A stretch of 64,000 bases of DNA from Cheiracanthium punctorium (taxonomy: Eukaryota; Arthropoda; Arachnida; Araneae; Cheiracanthiidae): the NCBI GenBank assembly GCA_038373885.1, contig JAWZYV010000169.1, forward strand, positions 310,001-374,000, written 5' to 3'. The notes below the pieces were generated by a model that worked only from the letters and a program-made list of their open reading frames with translations, made no database searches and was not told the origin of the DNA. Below, in pieces: positions 45,650-58,631 of the stretch (its first letter is position 1; each line of letters opens with the position of its first letter). A program made the translations under genes and the position numbers.

Positions 45650-48600
45650 ATATATATATATAAACTCTGCCCACCCTAATAAGTACGATAAATAAAAATG
45701 TCGCAGTGTAATTAACAGAAACATCTAAAAAACACTAATCAAAGTTTTAAAAACTTTTTGGTGTTAATGGTACCTAAACAAAACAAATGGCAAAAAACAC
45801 ATTCGAAAGACGCATAAATAGGTTTATGCATATTTAGTTTTATTTATATTACTATAGTGGTGATTATATTAAATTTTAAATTCTATAAACCCTTACCCTT
45901 GTTATAAGGAACACTTTATCTTCTACATTACAACATCCTAGCACAACAAAAACAAATAAAGGTAAATTTTATCAACATTAAAGACATAATATTTCTTGCC
46001 CTACTCGTAAACTGCAAACTTATCTAAAAGAAAATAGTTTCTTTTGGGGGAAATATTAAAAGTTCAATCAAATCTAAAATTGTTGGCACTATTTTATTTA
46101 AAGTTCCATAAAATAAAAAATATAAAACTTAACATTTGTAACACCTTGTATATGTATACTGTAAGACATTACATAAGAAAATTCCGCTTAGAAATTCGCT
46201 GTGCTTGTTATTACCGAAAGGCCGCTTTAAAAACGCAATTATGCACCTATGTTTGTGAGGCGGTGTTCTCCATTATTGCCAACAAATACTGGTGCAACTT
46301 CTGTTCTATATATCTCCACCCCATATCGAAGTTTATATCTTCAGTGAAAACCATCTTTATATATGAGGCAGATTGGGATAGTGTTAACTGATGCATTTGT
46401 AGATATGAATCAGAAAATTGATTTAAGTTTCACAATCAAACAATTAATTTCTTCATTACAGATCGTAAATATCATTGGTTGCTATCCGCGCGTTCTATAG
46501 ATATTGACTTCTCCAAAATCATATAAATACATTTGCCCTTAGCCAGTTCTGTTTCTGACACTGTGTAAAGGATAGGTCATTTGATAAATATGCTCATGGA
46601 AGCAGCAAGGTTCTGTATCAAGAGGTACTTGAATTTCTGCACCCATAAAAGTGACACCTAAAACAGTAAAATACTCCCTGATATATTCACAGTAATTTCT
46701 GCATCGTTACACAGTCAATTCTTCAACAGATCTGGACCATTAGGAAATTCATTCACCCGAACTTTACCATCAAGACAACATTAGTGTTATCTGGAATTAA
46801 ACTCTTTTGGCAAATAAAGCGTTATATAAATAGCGCATTACTGTTATTTTTTAAATAATTTACTTATTTTACAATGTTCGGAAACTAATATTTTTGTAAA
46901 ATAATATTAAATTGAAAATTTATGCTATCCCACATGTGAAATTCAAATATGTGCATACGCATTTTAAATATTTATAATTTTATTTAAACTAATTGGTACG
47001 TTTTACAAAAATATTCAGTTCACTCTGAAAATTGATTTTTTAAAATCTCATATACATATAGCTACATGTGAAATAACTTTTATGTGTTAAATGTTAGAAA
47101 GTAATTTAACTTTAAATCGTACTCTAAGAATTCTGGTGAATAAATTCTTTCTATGAATGAAATCTTAATCAGATTTTTTTATGATTAAGTATAAAGCATT
47201 AACAATCACGATGCATACACATTTTTTAAACAATTAAAAAATATTTATTGTAATTAAAACAGATATGTGTTTTTATAAAAAAAGAACTAAAGTCACAGAA
47301 TAAATGTTCAGCACGAGAGTAGGAAAACACAGCTGATATTATAAATGCATTATGAAAAATACTTTAAAACTACAGCACGTAATAATCTTCTAAAAAGTTT
47401 AACGACTTTATATTTTTACTGAGAAAGCGAAATCATTAAGTTGATATAATGCTGAAATCAAGAGTTCTATATTTGTGGTTTAATTTAACCTGTTCTGACT
47501 TAAGTGGATTTCGCTGTTATGCGATAAATAACTTAAGTACGCAAGATAGAATTTACCGTCTAATATATTCCGCTACTTTATCATTAGCGGTAAAGTGCAT
47601 TTTGTAATCAAAATTAAGTACGGATATAATTTTAAAGCAATGACTTTTTTCATATTAAATTTCGTTTTTTATAATTAAGAAGTTCCCGCAGGTGAGATTT
47701 TCTTTATATGAAAAGTTTTTAATGTTGTTATTAAGTATACTTTTGAAATAGTTTCATTTCACGGGGCTGTCATTTTAAGGGAAAGTACATTCAGCCCTGT
47801 TTTTTTTTATACTTTTATTCTTGTACAAGAGATAGACAACCCACCAGACAACAAGACAACAAGTATTCAAATATTTAGGGAATTCCTGGAAAAGATTGGG
47901 ACCTCAAGCTAGAAGGGAAGCAAAAATAAAACTATTCCACTCATATAGTCCTTTTTATTTTTGTAATCTTCTTTGGCAATCAGTCTTTCAAATTTCTGTC
48001 ATTTTAGCAACGTTTGGTGCACGTTTTTTTAAAGCGAAATATGAAGTTAGAAAAAGTTTTACAATCCCATCATGTCCTCTGAGTAGGGCAAGAAGTGTCA
48101 TGCAATTTCCCTACTGCTGTGTACTAATTTCGCGGGCGAATGTTGCTTCATTCAGGCATTATCTATTTCTAAAGGAATGTTTGAATACTTAGATGAGAAA
48201 GCAGCAGAGTTTTCGCTAGCTGCTTTGACTTTTCTGTCTAAAATTGTCTAAAGCATTAAAAAATCTCGTCGCTGCTGGCATGGACGGCATTTTTCTTTCC
48301 ATAACGGATCCATAGCTTTTGGCATACTTTCTTGCGACCAATTTCCCTTGCTTGTCTTTTCCTTGTTTTTTCGTAGTTTTACCATCCTAAAACAATGTAT
48401 ATAAAGCCATGTTCAATAAATTTTACCTTATCTTGCCCCCATTATACTGATTGTCTATTTAAAAATACTCGTGGAAAGAAAGTACCCATTGGGTAAATTT
48501 AGAATATTTTACTTAATAGTGCAGGCGTTGAAGGGTAGGAGTAACTTTACAGCTAATATATAAAAATATTAGTGTTGTAATTACGGACTAAACAAATAAG

Positions 48601-49400
48601 GAAAACAAATGTAAAAAAAAAAACAAGTAACACATGCGGTAGGGAATGAATCAGCGTGTGCACTAGAGCCAACAGCGCGGCGTTACTTTCACGAACGATA
48701 GTTGCTGGGCAATTAGAAGGCATCATAAAATGAATACCTCGCCCAGCAAGCGTCTCCCCTATGTATCGAAAAATGTTTATTTATTTTATTACATTTAATA
48801 TACTACATTTTTCGCGAAAATATTGTGCGGATGACATGATTAATACATTAGAACAGTAGTTTTTTTGAAAAATGCTGCTTTGCAATTTTAAATTTTATCT
48901 ACTTTTTGGCATTTTAAATGAATAAAAGGAATAAGCATGTAATTAAAATACTCACGATGTGTTCCTTGATTACATATTAAAAGTTGAATAAATTAAAAAC
49001 ACCCTCAGTTTTCCAAGATAGGAATATCTAAATATTATTAGAATATCAGGCGATATTTCTTGAAATAAGAGCAGACTCCTTTAATTACACGACCGGAGTA
49101 TAACTAGCAACGCCAGTCCTATAAAGGCAGCTAACTCGGTTTAAATTTTCTATGAAACTTATTTTTTTTTAATACTCGCACGTATATTCCAGCACACGAT
49201 CGTTCCACAAATCACGCATACATTAAAATATCTTTATTCAAGGTTCATTTGCTGACAATTGCTTGTGATGTTAAGTTATGAAACACCACGAGCTTAAGTT
49301 ATCAAATCATTATTTAAATGTTCTTGAATTAGTTTATTTATTTTTATAGTAAACAAATATACATCATTAATCTTATGGATTCCACTTAATTCTGCTTGGA
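45650..49400. other. AT-rich non-coding stretch
   Basis: No gene was recognised. The 115-codon ORF at 46044-46391 (plus) and the 98-codon ORF at 47896-48192 (plus) lack recognisable motifs. A GC-richer patch at 48630-48770 looks like a transposon remnant but could not be classed. Confidence 0.45.
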
Positions 49401-49406
49401 AACATT

Positions 49407-49815
49407 CACTATAAAAACAATCCAGGGACTTTTCTTGGAAATAATGGGCACCTGAGTTTCCCTAGAATTCCAAGGAACGTTACATAAAAGTAGCAGGAAT
49501 TTAATGAACAAGTCAGGAGAGTACAACTGAAATGAATTGTTCTGTATAAACTGTTAGTGAAGTTCCTGGTATTTTCATGTACACTCCGTGTTACTCTAAA
49601 GAACTTCAACCGACCATTATTTCCAAGGAATGTTACTTCTTTGCAATTGGGTCATTTTTAAGTGAATTGTGTGTTTTTAAATCGAATTGCAAGAGCAAAA
49701 TTCATAAAAGGACATGTTAAATTAAACATTAATGGAGATGTCTAGTTTCTATATAATATTGGTGATTGCATTTCTCCTTTGATTCCAAGGAACATTCCTG
49801 GATTTTTTTACAGTG
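49407..49815. mobile_element. MITE with CACTRTAAAAA ends
   Basis: The left end CACTATAAAAACAATCCAGG is matched on the reverse strand of the right end by CACTGTAAAAAAATCCAGG. Both are followed by a TTCCTTGGAA-like block that recurs inside (TTCCAAGGAA at about 49468, 49620 and 49784). No transposase was seen. The flanking target duplication is unclear, so the superfamily is left open. Confidence 0.6.
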
Positions 49816-49819
49816 TTCT

Positions 49820-51720
49820 TTTTGCAGCAACCCATTTAGATTGAATTTTAAACTATAAAAACTGGTTTATATCTGAATGAAAGAAGTTTGTCCCGTTTCT
49901 AAGTGAGCGTTATACGTTTTTCCTCAAAAATCTTAACTTGCTTTTGTTTTTAATTTTTCAGGGGTTTTTTAATAACTTTAAAACCGCGTATAATTTTACA
50001 GAAAAAATCTTAAATTTTAAATTTTAGAGCCAATTATTCTGATAGATTTGAGGACGTTAAAAGCTTCGCCATTAGTAAGGCACATAAGTCGAAAAAAGAA
50101 GAAACAATTTCCGACTTTTTTTTTAAAACACGATACCAAATTTTTTTAATCCAATAATATCCTCAAATTAAAGTTCTTTTTGTAAATAATAAATTCATTT
50201 TCAAACCTTACAAACTGAATATGCGTTAATAACATTCTATTTATGGAGCATGTTCAGAATTGCATCCTAGCAAATAGACAAAAATAAAACGCTTTTAGAA
50301 TTTTCCTAATCCAAGATGGTTTCTCCTTAAGTTTTCTTTAAAAAATGCACCTAATATTCGAGACTTAGATTAACAGTCACGGGGTAAAAAATCGACGTGT
50401 AAAAATATGTTGCATGTCACATAACCCTTACTTCTGGGGTAATTTCATTATGTGAGTGAATACAGGTAACGAGAAAAAAAAAAAGTTGTGTTGCAGACTA
50501 GATTGCAGCCGATGTGATACATTATTTTCGTTTGGCTATATAAAATTAGCGAAGCTTACCGAGTACTTTTAATAAAAAGCTACATGTATGCTACAAAAAT
50601 CTACGACGCAGAATAATCATTGGATTCAAAAACTGTTCCAAAATTGTTTTCACAGGGTAAGGCCTTTCAAAATTCTCTTCCAATTCGCTCCATAAACGAC
50701 TTCTGTGTTGAGAACCTCAGAATATGGAAAACTCGAAAGTGCGCGTTTTATCAATTATGTACTTTCTTTCACGATCTAAACCAAATCATAGAACTTGTCT
50801 GCTTATTTATGGAATCAGGAAGGCCTGCGCCAAACTTGGCGCATGGAGAATTTCAATTGGTGCATTGTATCGTGCTTTCTGGTTATTTTAATACAGATCG
50901 GAGAAAACTTTTGGAATAATTTCGTGCTCGGAAGCATTTTATTTTTCATAATTTATGATGCTACATCAAAAGCAAGCATTCGTGCACTAAAAAAATTGAT
51001 TAATCTCTTAAAAATTGATAATTGATCCCCCTACCAAATATCAAAAGAATTAATTCTAGAGTTCTTCCCCAGAGCAGCAATTTCATGTTCATACATTATG
51101 ACTTTTCCTCCCCTAACTAAAGCCTAAACGTATTCATATTTTTCATCTCTATCCTTGAACGTAAGGAAGTAAAAAAGGCACTTGAGTTTTATGACACATC
51201 TGAACTCGTCGTGAAAAACAATTGGATATGCTAAAGATTGAGCACCTCTGCTCTGCATCATGAATGATATTAAATAATTTTGACGAATGATTTAAAATAC
51301 CGAAAGCATAAACTCAATTTAACAGTCATAATTGAATGTCTTTCACGGTACTTAGCTGGTCAAATTTCCATGGATATTACACGCAGGGTCATTCTTAAGA
51401 CTTTTTTTAGAGGGTTGATGCGTCGATAAATTGTCAAGTCAAATATCGCTTTTTACCAACTTATTTATTTTTTTATCAACTGTATTATCAACTTCTTACT
51501 TTTGTCCACTGGATTTGTTAATTTTGTCAAGCGTACCAGAAATAGATAGTAAAATATAGTTTGGTTAATTTTTTTTTTTTTAGAAGTTTGCTACTAGGCA
51601 TCTAATTTTACGAAGTTTAACAGAATTTGCGAGTGTCAGGTAGGGAATGCTCCTCTCCTCGCCCACCCCTTAGCAAGGGCCCTGATTAGATGTTATATTT
51701 GAAGAGGATATGTAAATATT
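49820..51720. other. Non-coding stretch
   Basis: AT-rich. The overlapping plus-strand ORFs at 50620-50919 and 50795-51025 lie in different frames without recognisable motifs. A GC-richer patch around 50700-50920 may be a decayed repeat. Confidence 0.45.
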
Positions 51721-51726
51721 TTATAT

Positions 51727-51990
51727 CCCTATACTATTAAATGCAAAATGACAGTATGTTTGTATGTATGTTTGTCCGAACAATCTCGAAAACGGCTCAA
51801 GCGATTTTTTTTTAATTTCGTACATGGGGGTTTTTTGGCTCCAGGAAACGATCGCGTTAGGTCACGTGACATAAAAAGCAATCTGAACCACTCAAAATGT
51901 AAAATTTTCGTTTTGACCGTAACGCCATCTATTGATCGTTTGGTAAACACAGTTGATGCGATCTTCGTAAAGGTAACACTAAAATAACTT
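51727..51990 (+). mobile_element. Possible Helitron 5' fragment
   Basis: Begins TCCCTATACTATTAAATGCA and continues ACAGTATGTTTGTATGTATG, TTTGTCCGAACAATCTCG, AAACGGCTCAAGCGAT. From memory this opening (CTATACTATTAAA..., a GTATGTATGT stretch, then TCCGAACAATCTC) is common near one end of arthropod Helitron-like repeats. No matching 3' end was found. The mirrored ORFs on both strands here are shadows of the repeat. Confidence 0.35.
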
Positions 51991-51999
51991 TGGGGCGAA

Positions 52000-52810
52000 T
52001 TAAAAAATAGACATAGTCGATATATAGTAGTAAAAATTAATTTCGCAAAGAAACAAAGTAAATGGAACTTGATATCCAGTAGACAGACAAATAAATATTT
52101 TAATCACTTTATATTACACCTTTCAGCTACTACTATTTTTAGAATAAAATGTCATTTTTATTCCGGGCAACCAACGAAAGAAAAAGAGAAAACTAATCCC
52201 AGTTGTCCTTCCGCAAGCACATTGATGGAATATACGTAAATAATTTAATTATTCTTAATTTAAAACTATTCGTAAATCTTTAGTCAAAAAGTGCCTGCAT
52301 TTATTACTTCACCCTTTTGTAACTAACGTAAAACTAAAAGTGTCTTCCCTTATATACCAAAACTATAGGTATTGTAAATATTTTTCAAATATTTTATTGA
52401 ACCATACGATGCGAATTTCAAATACACAGGAAAATTTCTGCACAACTGAATTTAAATGAAAATGACACCCTTTGCAGTAATACACAGAATCCGAGTTTTT
52501 TATTACGACAGTAGGTTAAATTCTACTTTAACTGCCTTGTTCCTATAAGTTAATGATAAATGTTTAAATGTAGTTACCCTGACGATTTTTTTCATGTGAC
52601 AACGGTTTATAGTAAAACGATCTTTGAAATACCTATGAAAAAAATTATAATGATACGATCGATTCCTAAATCGGGCTCGCCACCGAAATTCAAATTAATT
52701 TTCGACGTGATGAACCATTAGTTTTGTTTCACATAGTTTTTACTGCAACTTATGATTTCAACTCATTTATTTTATTACCGCCTACGCTAGGTATTGAAAC
52801 CTTTGAAAAG
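52000..52810. other. AT-rich non-coding stretch
   Basis: No gene, RNA or repeat was recognised. Confidence 0.5.
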
Positions 52811-52929
52811 TTGCAGGCAGAACTTAGAATGTTAGCGAACACATGGGCCTAACTTCAGGATGTTAGCGAAATCGCGGACCGAATAATTGGGATTTGTATG
52901 GGAGTTTGAATAGTTTATATAGGTTTTAT

Positions 52930-53025
52930 ACGGAGTTTTGACTTGTTCTGTGCAGGCCGGATCAAAAGCCGTGGCGGGCCCATTCGGCCCGTGGGCTGGA
53001 GGTTGCCCATGAATGCTGAATTTGA
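52930..53025. mobile_element. hAT-like terminal fragment
   Basis: The GC-rich string containing GCAGGCCGGATCAAAAGCC, CGGGCCCATTCGGCCCGTGG and GGAGGTTGCCCA resembles the subterminal part of hAT-type MITEs (CGGCCCGCGGGCCGCAGGTTGCC type). No complete element could be delimited. Confidence 0.4.
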
Positions 53026-53099
53026 ACGTCCTCAGTATGGATAAATATATTTCTGAGATAATCAAGACATTGTTAGTGAATGCATGAACAATCCCCATT

Positions 53100-53295
53100 G
53101 TATCAGTCAAGATCCTCGCTGACACCCTCACTCATGCACTCTCTGCTGCAGAAGAAAAGGAGGCACCTTACGTTAAACTACTTTTTGCTCTACCCTGATG
53201 GCACCGACCATCGAATATTTAGCATCCCTCTTCAAAACAAAGTATATACCACTGTAACATTGAATGCCGACGAAAGCTTCCTTGATAATGAATGA
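53100..53295 (+). pseudogene. Frameshifted coding-like fragment, family unknown
   Basis: One plus-strand frame reads VSVKILADTLTHALSAAEEK and EAPYVKLLFALP, then stops at 53196-53198. A second frame takes over directly with DGTDHRIFSIPLQNKVYTT and NADESFLDNE, and stops at 53293-53295. The join is natural (a 1-base indel) and the composition is protein-like, so this looks like the end of one coding sequence broken by a frameshift. It sits next to the hAT-like GC-rich fragment and may be transposon cargo. No family is recognised. Confidence 0.35.
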
Positions 53296-53299
53296 GTGA

Positions 53300-54820
53300 T
53301 CCAACAACGATGTAAATCTTTGGTAATCATTAAGATTATTGATGCGTGTCAAGGCATTTGCGTACCCATTATTTTACACTTAAAGAATTTTTAAATTCTG
53401 AACAGGGCTCCGTAGAAAGGTACTTTTATTTAAAGCATGCACATATTTTGTTCTCAATACTACATATAAGCTGCAAGTTTCATAATTTCCACATGTCTTA
53501 TGATTTCTTGGAAGTCAACATTTTCATCTACCTCTATACCGATCTTGAAGTTCAAGAGAACTTTAAATTTTTCCTATGAAGTGTGAAATGTACTTTATGA
53601 CATCTATATCCCTTTCCAGATTTTTAAAATCACTGTAGAACTAGTTGCACGATAATCTTTTCCCATATTATTCTGATCTGAAGTTCCATTTAAGGATTAT
53701 CTTACGACAAATACTCTTTTAGTTCTAAATGTGCACGTTGATGTAAGAGGGATAACAACAGGGGTTCATAACTTAGCATTATAAGTGAAGTCAGAAATAT
53801 ATTTTATAAAATGTACAAAAATGGAAATGTTAACCTGCAATGTTTTGAATATGACTTTTAAAATTTGGATATTTTTATAAATATTTGAAAACCTATAAGT
53901 TGTTGAATCGTTGAAAAAAGCACTTTTGCTAAAATTCACGTTTTTTATTTAATGTCTCAATCCCCATTCTTTCATATTCTGAAACTGATTCAATTCTATT
54001 TTTGTAATAGAATTCTAGCTAAAGCTATTTAGCAGAAAGCTCGACATCTCTCTCCAATATAAACAAAATAAAAAATTAGTAAGTTTTATGCGATAATGAA
54101 ATATCTTTACAGTCACTGTACGTAAAACACGATTTTTTAACTAATGAATTTAAGTTATTCAGTTCTACATACATGCTTTTTTAATTTCTGTAAGTCTTTA
54201 ACAGGCAAAGGTGTAGACTTATTTCATTATTAATACAGTTCCTACCTGAGAAAAATGTAAAGTTTGAGAAAAATTTTCCATTTCACAGTACTCGATTAAT
54301 CTAAATCCCTGAAGTTCTTAATGTATTTTCTTACCTTAACCTCCTGTCTATTGCATTCGAAACAGTGCCTCACAGTAAATAAATAATGTCGTATTGGAAT
54401 ATTTTGAAAAAAGTTATTTACGAGTATATATAGCGTGTTTTATGTAGCAAAATTTTCAGTTTGATTAACACTCTCAAGAAATATTAAATAATAATACACA
54501 AATGCAACTTATATTATTATATTTTATATTCGGTCAATTTCGGTTCGTTTAATGGAATAGACAATTTGCCACAAAAATTTATTCTAATAAGCGAGATATT
54601 CAGTTATCCAAGAGCATATTGATTAATTATTACCGTTTGGTACATTGAAATTGTATTACAATAGGTGGGATATTCCAATAACCGATATTCTATTATGCGG
54701 GTTGGACTGTATTAGTTATTTTAAATACACAAAAATATTTTTAATATGTTATATATTCATTATTACAGATAATGGATACATTAAATAAGGATGCATAAAA
54801 TACTTGAACTTTTTTGCTAT
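53300..54820. other. AT-rich non-coding stretch
   Basis: No gene was recognised. Confidence 0.5.
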
Positions 54821-54823
54821 ATA

Positions 54824-56292
54824 CAGGGTGTTTCAAAAAAACGTGGACAAAATGACATGGCAGATCTGTCATACAACAAGGATAAAAAATCGCATAGGAA
54901 CAGAGGGTCACAAATGCTTGTAGAGAGCGCTATAGCCATGAGAGGGCGTTGCGATACAAACACGAGGCCAAACGAAGATTGTCTTCATTCTAGCCGTGGA
55001 TGCGTTGGGCATAACATGGCTAGTTACACGCACCGCGAAATGGCTGACATGCATTTAGTTTATGGCATGGCCAACTGCAATGGACGTGCGAATGTATCGT
55101 GAAAAATATCCTGATAGAAAGGTGCCTAGCCGCTCATACTTTGCCACTCTGCATCGACGATTGTGTGAACCCGTCTCGTTAGACGTGCGCTAGCCGGATG
55201 CAGGTCGCCAACGAATAACTCGGACAGTTGATGCAGAAGAAAGAGTTGTCCAAGAATTCCAGCGTAATCCTTCAACAAGTACACGAGTTGTATCCCGAGA
55301 GACCCATATCCATCACGCTACCGTCTGGCACATTGTACACGACGAAGGACTACATCCTTATCATTTACAACGCGTCCAGGCACTGGAACCGAGAGATTAC
55401 AACAATCCTATGGATTCTGCTCGGTGGTTTTTGCAAGAACATGCTGCAGACCGAAACTTCGCAGCAAGTGTTTTCTTCAAGGATAAGGCTGCGTTCCCAT
55501 TCGAGGGCGTGATGAACTTTCACAACCCGCATACATGGGCGGATGAAAATCCGCATGCTACACATTCGCACGGAGCATAACGAAAATGTTCCGTTAACAT
55601 TGTGGGCTGGCATTTTAGGAGACTGTTTACTTGGTCCGTACATTCTCACAAGACTTAACGGTCCCATTTATCTAACATTCTTGCAAGAGGTTCTGCTAAA
55701 TGATGCTAAATGATGTCCCGATGCCTATTCGTCGACGCATTCGATTTCAACACGACGGAGCCCCTGCACATTTCAGCACAGACGTCAGAGTACATTTGCA
55801 GGCTACTTTTCATTGCGGCTGGATTCGTCGCGGTGGACCAATCGCATGGACACCACTATCACCAGACCTGTCTCCCTTGGATTATTTCTTACGGGGATTT
55901 TTAAAAGGAGTTGTGCATGAAACACTTGTTGAAACGCCGGAAGACTTGGTAGGAAGAATTGTTGTGGCAGCAGGATGTGTTCGAGATACACCTGGTATCT
56001 TTGAGAAGGGGCGGCGTTCCGTGCAACGTAGGCATTTCTCGATGCATCTGGCAAAAACTTTTAGCATGTCCCGTAAACTCAAGATTTCGCTTGAATTAGT
56101 CGCATGTGAGTGATTAATTATAAAAAAAATGATCTGTTATGGCTTTGTTTCTTCTCTTTGTGTTATGTATTATTTTAGACGCACTGTAACGGCTCCGGAT
56201 CGCAGTTGCGACCCTCTGTTCCTATGCGATTTTTGATCTTTGTTGTATGACTGATCTGCCATGTCATTTTGTCCACGTTTTTTTGAAACACC

Positions 56293-56295
<3 letters not shown>
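54824..56295 (+). mobile_element. Mariner-superfamily transposon, near full length
   Basis: TA-flanked (54822-54823 and 56296-56297). The ends CAGGGTGTTTCAAAAAAACG are inverted repeats that stay similar for about 90 bp, including GACATGGCAGATCTGTCATA on the left. The 1,472-bp element encloses one degenerate transposase gene in the plus orientation (separate entry). The right end abuts a (TA)n array, a natural target for TA-specific insertion. Confidence 0.9.
55031..56113 (+). pseudogene. Broken DDD/E transposase (DUF4817-type HTH family)
   Basis: In order: an N-terminal helix-turn-helix region, MADMHLVYGMANCNGRA then REKYPDRKVPSRSYFATLHR; a second DNA-binding part, DAEERVVQEFQRNPSTSTR and HHATVWHIVHDEGLHPYHL; then the catalytic core. 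The core shows FFKDKAAF where the family has F(T)DEA, so the first Asp remains but its neighbours are altered. It then shows NFHNPHTWADENPHA, the second Asp in FQHDGAPAHFS, and the third in SPDLSPLDYFLRG. The gene is spread over at least four frames. One break is a 10-bp tandem duplication at 55694-55713. The final part, 55700-56113, is the longest open piece. These motifs fit the mariner/IS630-like transposases with an N-terminal DUF4817 HTH that are common in arthropods. It cannot make an active enzyme. Confidence 0.88.

Positions 56296-56325
<30 letters not shown>
56296..56325. repeat. (TA)n microsatellite
   Basis: A TA array directly at the right end of the mariner-type element. Confidence 0.85.
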
Positions 56326-56326
<1 letters not shown>

Positions 56327-56329
56327 CTT

Positions 56330-58630
56330 TGTATTATCAAATTTTTTTTAACCTACAGTTGGAAACGTAGGCAAATGATATAGTAGAGATTGCAATTACT
56401 TTTCAGAATGCTTTCTAATATTTAGAAGCACATGAAAACGCTTCAAAGCGATTAACTAAAATGATAATCAATCACTATTAGCCAAAGTGCAGTTCTACAG
56501 TGATTGCTAAACTCTAGCTGCAGATTGGAATTGCGTTCAGATAATAGACAGTTCATAATACACTGAACAACTTTATTATAGTTCAAAATGAAAATTCAAA
56601 AATGAAATATTCAGACGGAATGTAGGTTAATATATTTTATATTGCTACTCGAAAAGTATATTTAATTTCACTAAATATAAATAATTTGAAGACTCTTATC
56701 TCTACTGCTTAGGTTATAAAAATCATGCAAACGGCTCTGGCTATACAAATATTTAAGTTTAATTGCTGATTGTTAATTAGTATTTTCTTAAATAGCGGTG
56801 GCTTTGAATTTGATAGTGAATATGTTCAAAATAAAATCTAACGTAAGCGAATGTTTGAATTGTACTTGATTTATCTTCTAAATCTGAGAATTTTTAGTTT
56901 ATACAAGATAGTTGAAATAAAACTAATTGTACTTGGATGTTTTCTGGGGGGGTATGTTAAATAAGGTTACACATACAAAGTTCCAACGGCTCGTGATAAA
57001 AAAATAGTAGTTATTTTTACAAAAAAAAAAGTTTACAGAAAACAATCGACCAAATAAATAAAAAGTGCGTTTATTATGATATAACTGTGAAAATACGCTC
57101 GAGTTTCAGTCAATTTTTATACATTGAAAATTAAAATTTCATGAAACGTGCGTTTATGCTATGAAAATTTAATTTTTAAAATCTATAAAATTGTGGATCC
57201 ATTATCAGTTATATTGAGTTCATGTTGTATAACTTTATTTCATTTTTCTTATACCATGTTAATGATGGCACTTTGGCAGATTTTGACACTTTGTGTAGCA
57301 TATCATGTTTCCAAAGAATTTTTAAGGCATGTTCTTAATCACTATGTACATTGTATAAGTATAATGAACATTTAAATATTTAGCAATTTCTTTCTCCTGT
57401 ACATGAATATTCATTAAACTGCATGTGATACAATATAGTACGTGACTGGTATTTATAGAAATAATGTGCATAAAATCTTTTTTTTTATCACCCACCACGA
57501 ACACCCCCCCCCAAATATTCTCCACAAAATACCACCTCTCCAATATACCACAAAAAAGTATGTCAGTTTAATGTTAAAGATTATTCAAAGTAATTTCGAT
57601 TATTGTAATAATTTCTAAATAATGCTTTTAAATGCATATCTAATGTTACTTTACAGAGAATTTAGTAGAATAAAGAATTATCGAAGCTTCGAAATTATCT
57701 AACTTACGAATTTATAAAAATACTTTCATGTGTAAAATTTAAACTGTAGGCATTGAATCATTCATTATACATAGCTTTAATCCCATTACTTACTTAAGTA
57801 TAAAATGGATAAAGTTTGTTATGATACTTTAAAAGACATATTCTCTCTAGCCAGCTATTTTAATGATTCTTATAAGAATTACTATTCAATTTTATAGTAT
57901 GTAACACTTCTTTGTAAAATGTTTCCTTGCACATTTGCACTCAAATCATTAAAGTAATCTGGATAGCAGGAAATGACGGTGCCTCCGCAGCATATTGAAA
58001 TCGCATATTCTCTAACCGGAAATAACATCCATCATCAATAGGCTTGCCATTAAAGCATTAATTCAACGCCGAATAAATATGAATTGAAAAATATTTACAT
58101 ATAATATATTCGAAGCACGCAAGAATATAATTTTACTAAAATTATTCAGAATTTGCGTTGCACTTTATGAAGTTAACATGGAAATATTCTATTAAATTTT
58201 TTTTCTTGTTACTGTTGAAAAATCTGACATTATTTCAGATAATAAATGCTAAGCGCATTTAAATGTCAAACAAAACGAAACAGCTGTTTTCTACTAAATA
58301 TTTTTCTTAATTTGAATAATTTAACATCTTTATAAAACTTACAAAAATTTACACGTTATTACGGCTTAAAATGTTAAATGGAAATTTAAATTTTTATACT
58401 TTTTTATGGGGCTTATTTTCTTAGATTATGTAAGTCTTTTTAAGAATTAGTAATTTGTAATTTGTAGTTTCTAATTTTACCGATAATAAAAAGCATTTCC
58501 ATGTATTCTGCTATTTGCTTTGCACACACATCTTTTATTGGAATAGACACTAAAAATAATAAAATACTTCGACAGCTTAAAAAGACAAAAAAAATGATTA
58601 TTATGAATTTTTTTTTAGTTCCTTATATGT
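56330..58630. other. AT-rich non-coding stretch
   Basis: No exon or RNA gene was recognised. A G-run at 56946-56952 and a C-run at about 57505-57512 are the only notable tracts. Confidence 0.5.
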
Positions 58631-58631
58631 A

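Noticed and set aside
51729..51987. Overlapping ORFs on both strands
   Set aside because: They coincide with a Helitron-like repeat and carry no protein motif.
55365..56082. Minus-strand ORFs of 66-100 codons opposite the mariner-type transposase
   Set aside because: They are shadows of the plus-strand transposase, whose catalytic motifs are clear.
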